Origin: Mesorhabditis belari
Lineage: Eukaryota; Nematoda; Chromadorea; Rhabditida; Rhabditidae
Length of the DNA: 64,000 bases
Direction: 5' to 3'
Assembly (NCBI GenBank): GCA_958450365.1
Contig: CAUEEP010000927.1
Location: 1,355,001 to 1,419,000, forward strand
The position numbers and the translations under genes were made by a program. The notes under the pieces are model-generated. The model did not search any database. It was not told the DNA's origin and saw nothing but the letters and a program-made list of their open reading frames with translations. Shown here in pieces: positions 61,534-64,000 of this stretch. Position 1 is the stretch's first letter. The number at the start of each line of letters is the position of its first letter.

Positions 61534-64000
61534 TTAGTTTTCTTTTTTCATAAAAGCTCCAAACATCTCGACGGGCACCGGGAAAACGATTGTCGAGTTG
61601 TGTTCGGCACTGAAATCTTGACAATTATATCAGAACTTAAGATTTCCCATCGACTTTATGATAAAGTGTAGCTTTTCTTTAGTTGTTAAAGCTTTGGATA
61701 AACTCTAGACTTGGCTATCATCTGGGTAGATAAGAATTTATTAGTTAATTAGTTGTAATCAAGGACAAGAACACTTTCTGCTTTATTTTTAACTGTTAAC
61801 TGGAAAGAAAGATCAGAGAGATTCAACCAGAGCTTTTAAGATCAGTTCAGACACTTAAAATGTTTAAGCGATAAGATTTAGCAGCTTAATTGTAGCTTTT
61901 CTTTAGTTGTTAAAGCTTTGGATAAACTCTAGACTTGGATATCATCTGGGCAGATAAGAATTTGTTAGTTAATTAGTTGTAATCAAGGAAAAGAACACTT
62001 TCTGCTTTACTTTTAACTGTTAACCCTTTTGATTTGTAAAAGTAGAGCCCACTTTACACAATTAGCATTGTGCCACACTCTTCCGTGAAATTCGTTTTTC
62101 GCTTAGGGGAATTGATTGAAATTTGGGGAATCTGGTTGAGAGTTCAAATTCATTCAAAAGGAAGATCAGAGAGATTCAATCAGAGCTTTTAAAACCAGTT
62201 CAGACACTGAAAATGCTTAAGCGATAAGATTTAGCAGCTTAATTGTAGCTTTTCTTTAGCTGTTAAAGCTTTGGATAAACTCTAGACTTGGCTATCATCT
62301 GGGTAGATAAGAATTTGTTAGTTAATTAGTTGCAATCAAGGACAAGAACACTTTCTGCTTTACTTTTAACTGTTAACCCTTTTAAATTCTATATCAAGAT
62401 ACAATATTTTAATAATCTAAGTTAAAAGTTTCAGATTTTCTATAAACTTTAAACTTTTAATGGCAAATTTAGAGTACTTTCTGTTAATTACTAACTTTTG
62501 AATGAACTTAGTTTAAATTCTTATATATATATATATATATATATATCTATATATCTATCTAGATATCTATCTATATATCTATCTATCTATTTATCAAGTT
62601 CTCAAAAACTCACGCAATAGAGCTCAACGCTTGAAGATGACGGAGTTGAAGAGCAACCGGATTTGCTTGGATCACATCAGCGGCCTCTTTAAGAGCACGA
62701 GAGGCCTAAAGTTTCGAAATTTAATCAAATAATCTTCCAAAATTTCTACCTTCTGCTCTCCTTCAGCGGCGACAACTTTGGCACGAGCCTCTCGAGCGGC
62801 CTCGGCTTCAGCAGCCATAGCTCGAGTGAGTTGTTGGGGGAGACGGATGTCTTTCACCTCCACTCTTTCTACCTGAAATTCCATTGATGTGTTTAGCTAT
62901 TTGGGAAGAATTGGGTAAATTTTTATTACCTTAACTCCCCAATGCTCGGTTCCCTCATCGAGAATCGTCTCGCAAAGTTGCGCGATCGCCTCACGTTCTG
63001 TCAGCATTTCTGTGAGGGTTTTCATACCTGAAATTGTATTCAATAGGTTTTTTAAAAGTAAAAGCATTCTTTATAACCTTTCTTAAAGTTAGAGTTTAAG
63101 ATAGGAGCAACGTATGTTTCATTTTGTAGGTTTTTAAAAGTATTTCACTTTTCTTAAACTTTAAAATTTAAATATAAACAACTTTTCTTAAAGTTAGAGT
63201 TTAAGTTTAAGAATTATAAGCAAAAAGTTAGAAGCAATTAGAACTTTGTATGACTTTGTATGACTAAAAACCTTGAACAAATAGAGCTTGAACTCACCCA
63301 AAGCGTTTCTCAGAGTTGTTTGAGCAAGGAGTTTTGTGGAATAGATAGCATCATCCACATTGTTCACCGAAGCGATCGGATCAGATGTACGGAAATAAAC
63401 GACAGCGTCCACGGACACTGTCACTGAATCTTTTGAGAGGATCTCTTGTGGAGGGACAGCATAGGAAACAACACTGAAAACGAGTTTTCAATGCATTTCT
63501 TTCACTCAATTCTCGTTTGATTTAAAGCTTCAAAAATGATAGTTCCTTTTTAGTTAAATGCAATAAAAGCTTGCCTACTGTAGCTTCCAAAGCTGAGTCA
63601 ATCAAAGACTCGGCTTTAAGTCAACTCATCAAGCTTTAAGTCAACTCGTTTCCGAGTTGATAAATCTCAAGTGAGAAAACTCACCGAAGATCGATCTTTC
63701 TATAAGTGTCTATGCAAGGAATGATAAAGATCATTCCCGGTCCACGAGCTCCTCCAAAAACGAGACGACCAATACGGAAGATGACGACTCTCTCATACTC
63801 TTTGATGACCTAGAAATTGGTTTAATTGCTTGATTGCCAGTTTAATTGCCAGCACATTTCTCGTACTTCCTAACTTTTTCTTATAACATTTCTAGGTAAA
63901 ATCCTTGTTTTGATGTTTTGCTATCCTCCGATTCTTCTCCGATACTCTCTTTTGCCGGATTCCCTTGTGAATTTCGGCTTCTCATCTCTTCTCTTTTCTT
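61534..64000 (-). CDS. unc-1: Stomatin, UNC-1-like; 5' exons outside window
   Basis: Six exons (minus) give 229 codons before the stop: 63809-63685, 63473-63298, 63027-62930, 62872-62750, 62705-62614, 61609-61534 (stop TAA at 61534-61536). The protein enters at [16 protein letters not shown], then [20 protein letters not shown], the SPFH/prohibitin core, [20 protein letters not shown], and the helical segment [12 protein letters not shown]. It ends [20 protein letters not shown]. The N-terminal hairpin membrane segment lies beyond 64000. Family role: an inner-leaflet, cholesterol-associated scaffold; nematode UNC-1 modulates gap junctions and anaesthetic sensitivity. The C-terminal phrase and overall match favour UNC-1 over MEC-2 or other STO proteins, though this is from memory. 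Broken exon copies of this gene lie at 53.0 and 58.5-59.0 kb. Confidence 0.85.
61640..62400. repeat. Triplicated block in the last stomatin intron
   Basis: A segment of about 130 bp (GTAGCTTTTCTTTAGTTGTT to CTGCTTTACTTTTAACTGTT) occurs three times, near 61668, 61891 and 62245. Partial copies of GATCAGAGAGATTCAATCAG lie between them. Confidence 0.8.
62521..62600. repeat. (AT)n / (ATCT)n microsatellite
   Basis: Alternating TATATA followed by TATCTATCTA in the last intron of the stomatin gene, close to the exon 62705-62614 donor. Confidence 0.95.

Noticed and set aside
62521..62600. Possible origin or regulatory AT island
   Set aside because: A plain microsatellite in an intron; nothing else supports a function.

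Overview
The window reads as nuclear DNA of a rhabditid-type nematode. The evidence is AT-rich sequence with many small exons, GTAAG/TTTCAG-type splice sites, introns down to about 40 bp, and a TTTCAG acceptor directly before an ATG, as expected for spliced-leader trans-splicing. The gene content also fits: a nematode serpentine chemoreceptor, an insulin receptor substrate (IST-1), Mediator kinase CDK-8, an UNC-1-like stomatin, and Tc1/mariner elements. I cannot name the species. Exon models were built by hand from splice sites and reading phase, and several close exactly in frame.

Layout: 0-2.7 kb, 3' part of a 7TM chemoreceptor gene (+). 3.8-5.05 kb, a small secreted ShKT-domain gene (-). 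5-23 kb, gene-poor: minisatellites, a 530-bp polypyrimidine tract, two tRNA-like fragments, several MITE families, duplicated blocks and a reverse-transcriptase relic inside a large inverted repeat. 23.36-32.96 kb, ist-1 (+), 25 exons, 1130 codons. 35.05-60.1 kb, a tandem cdk-8 array (-): three nearly complete genes plus a degenerate exon 1-2 fragment, interleaved with broken stomatin fragments. 61.5 kb to the window end, a stomatin gene (unc-1-like, -) whose 5' end lies outside.

The main biology is the cdk-8/stomatin array. Copy 2 (46.6-52.1 kb) is in frame and divergent in its 3' half. Copy 3 (54.1-58.3 kb) is in frame and mosaic: its 5' exons match copy 2 and its 3' exons match copy 1. Copy 1 (35.05-42.5 kb) carries a single-base frameshift in an A homopolymer. 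The paralogues act as empty-site controls and show copy-specific insertions: an 8-bp-TSD hAT-like MITE, a TIR MITE, a tRNA-derived SINE-like insertion, and a Tc1 element nested in a mariner-like MITE.

Functionally, IST-1 would link insulin-type receptors to PI3-kinase (YxxM motifs are visible), CDK-8 is the Mediator kinase, and the stomatin is a membrane scaffold. No pathway relation among them is implied by adjacency. I found no CRISPR, operon-like bacterial structure or obvious new defence system. The strongest unusual signals are the mosaic paralogue array, a phase-preserving 24-nt microexon in ist-1, and a 97-bp triplicated exon-like cassette inside a cdk-8 intron.
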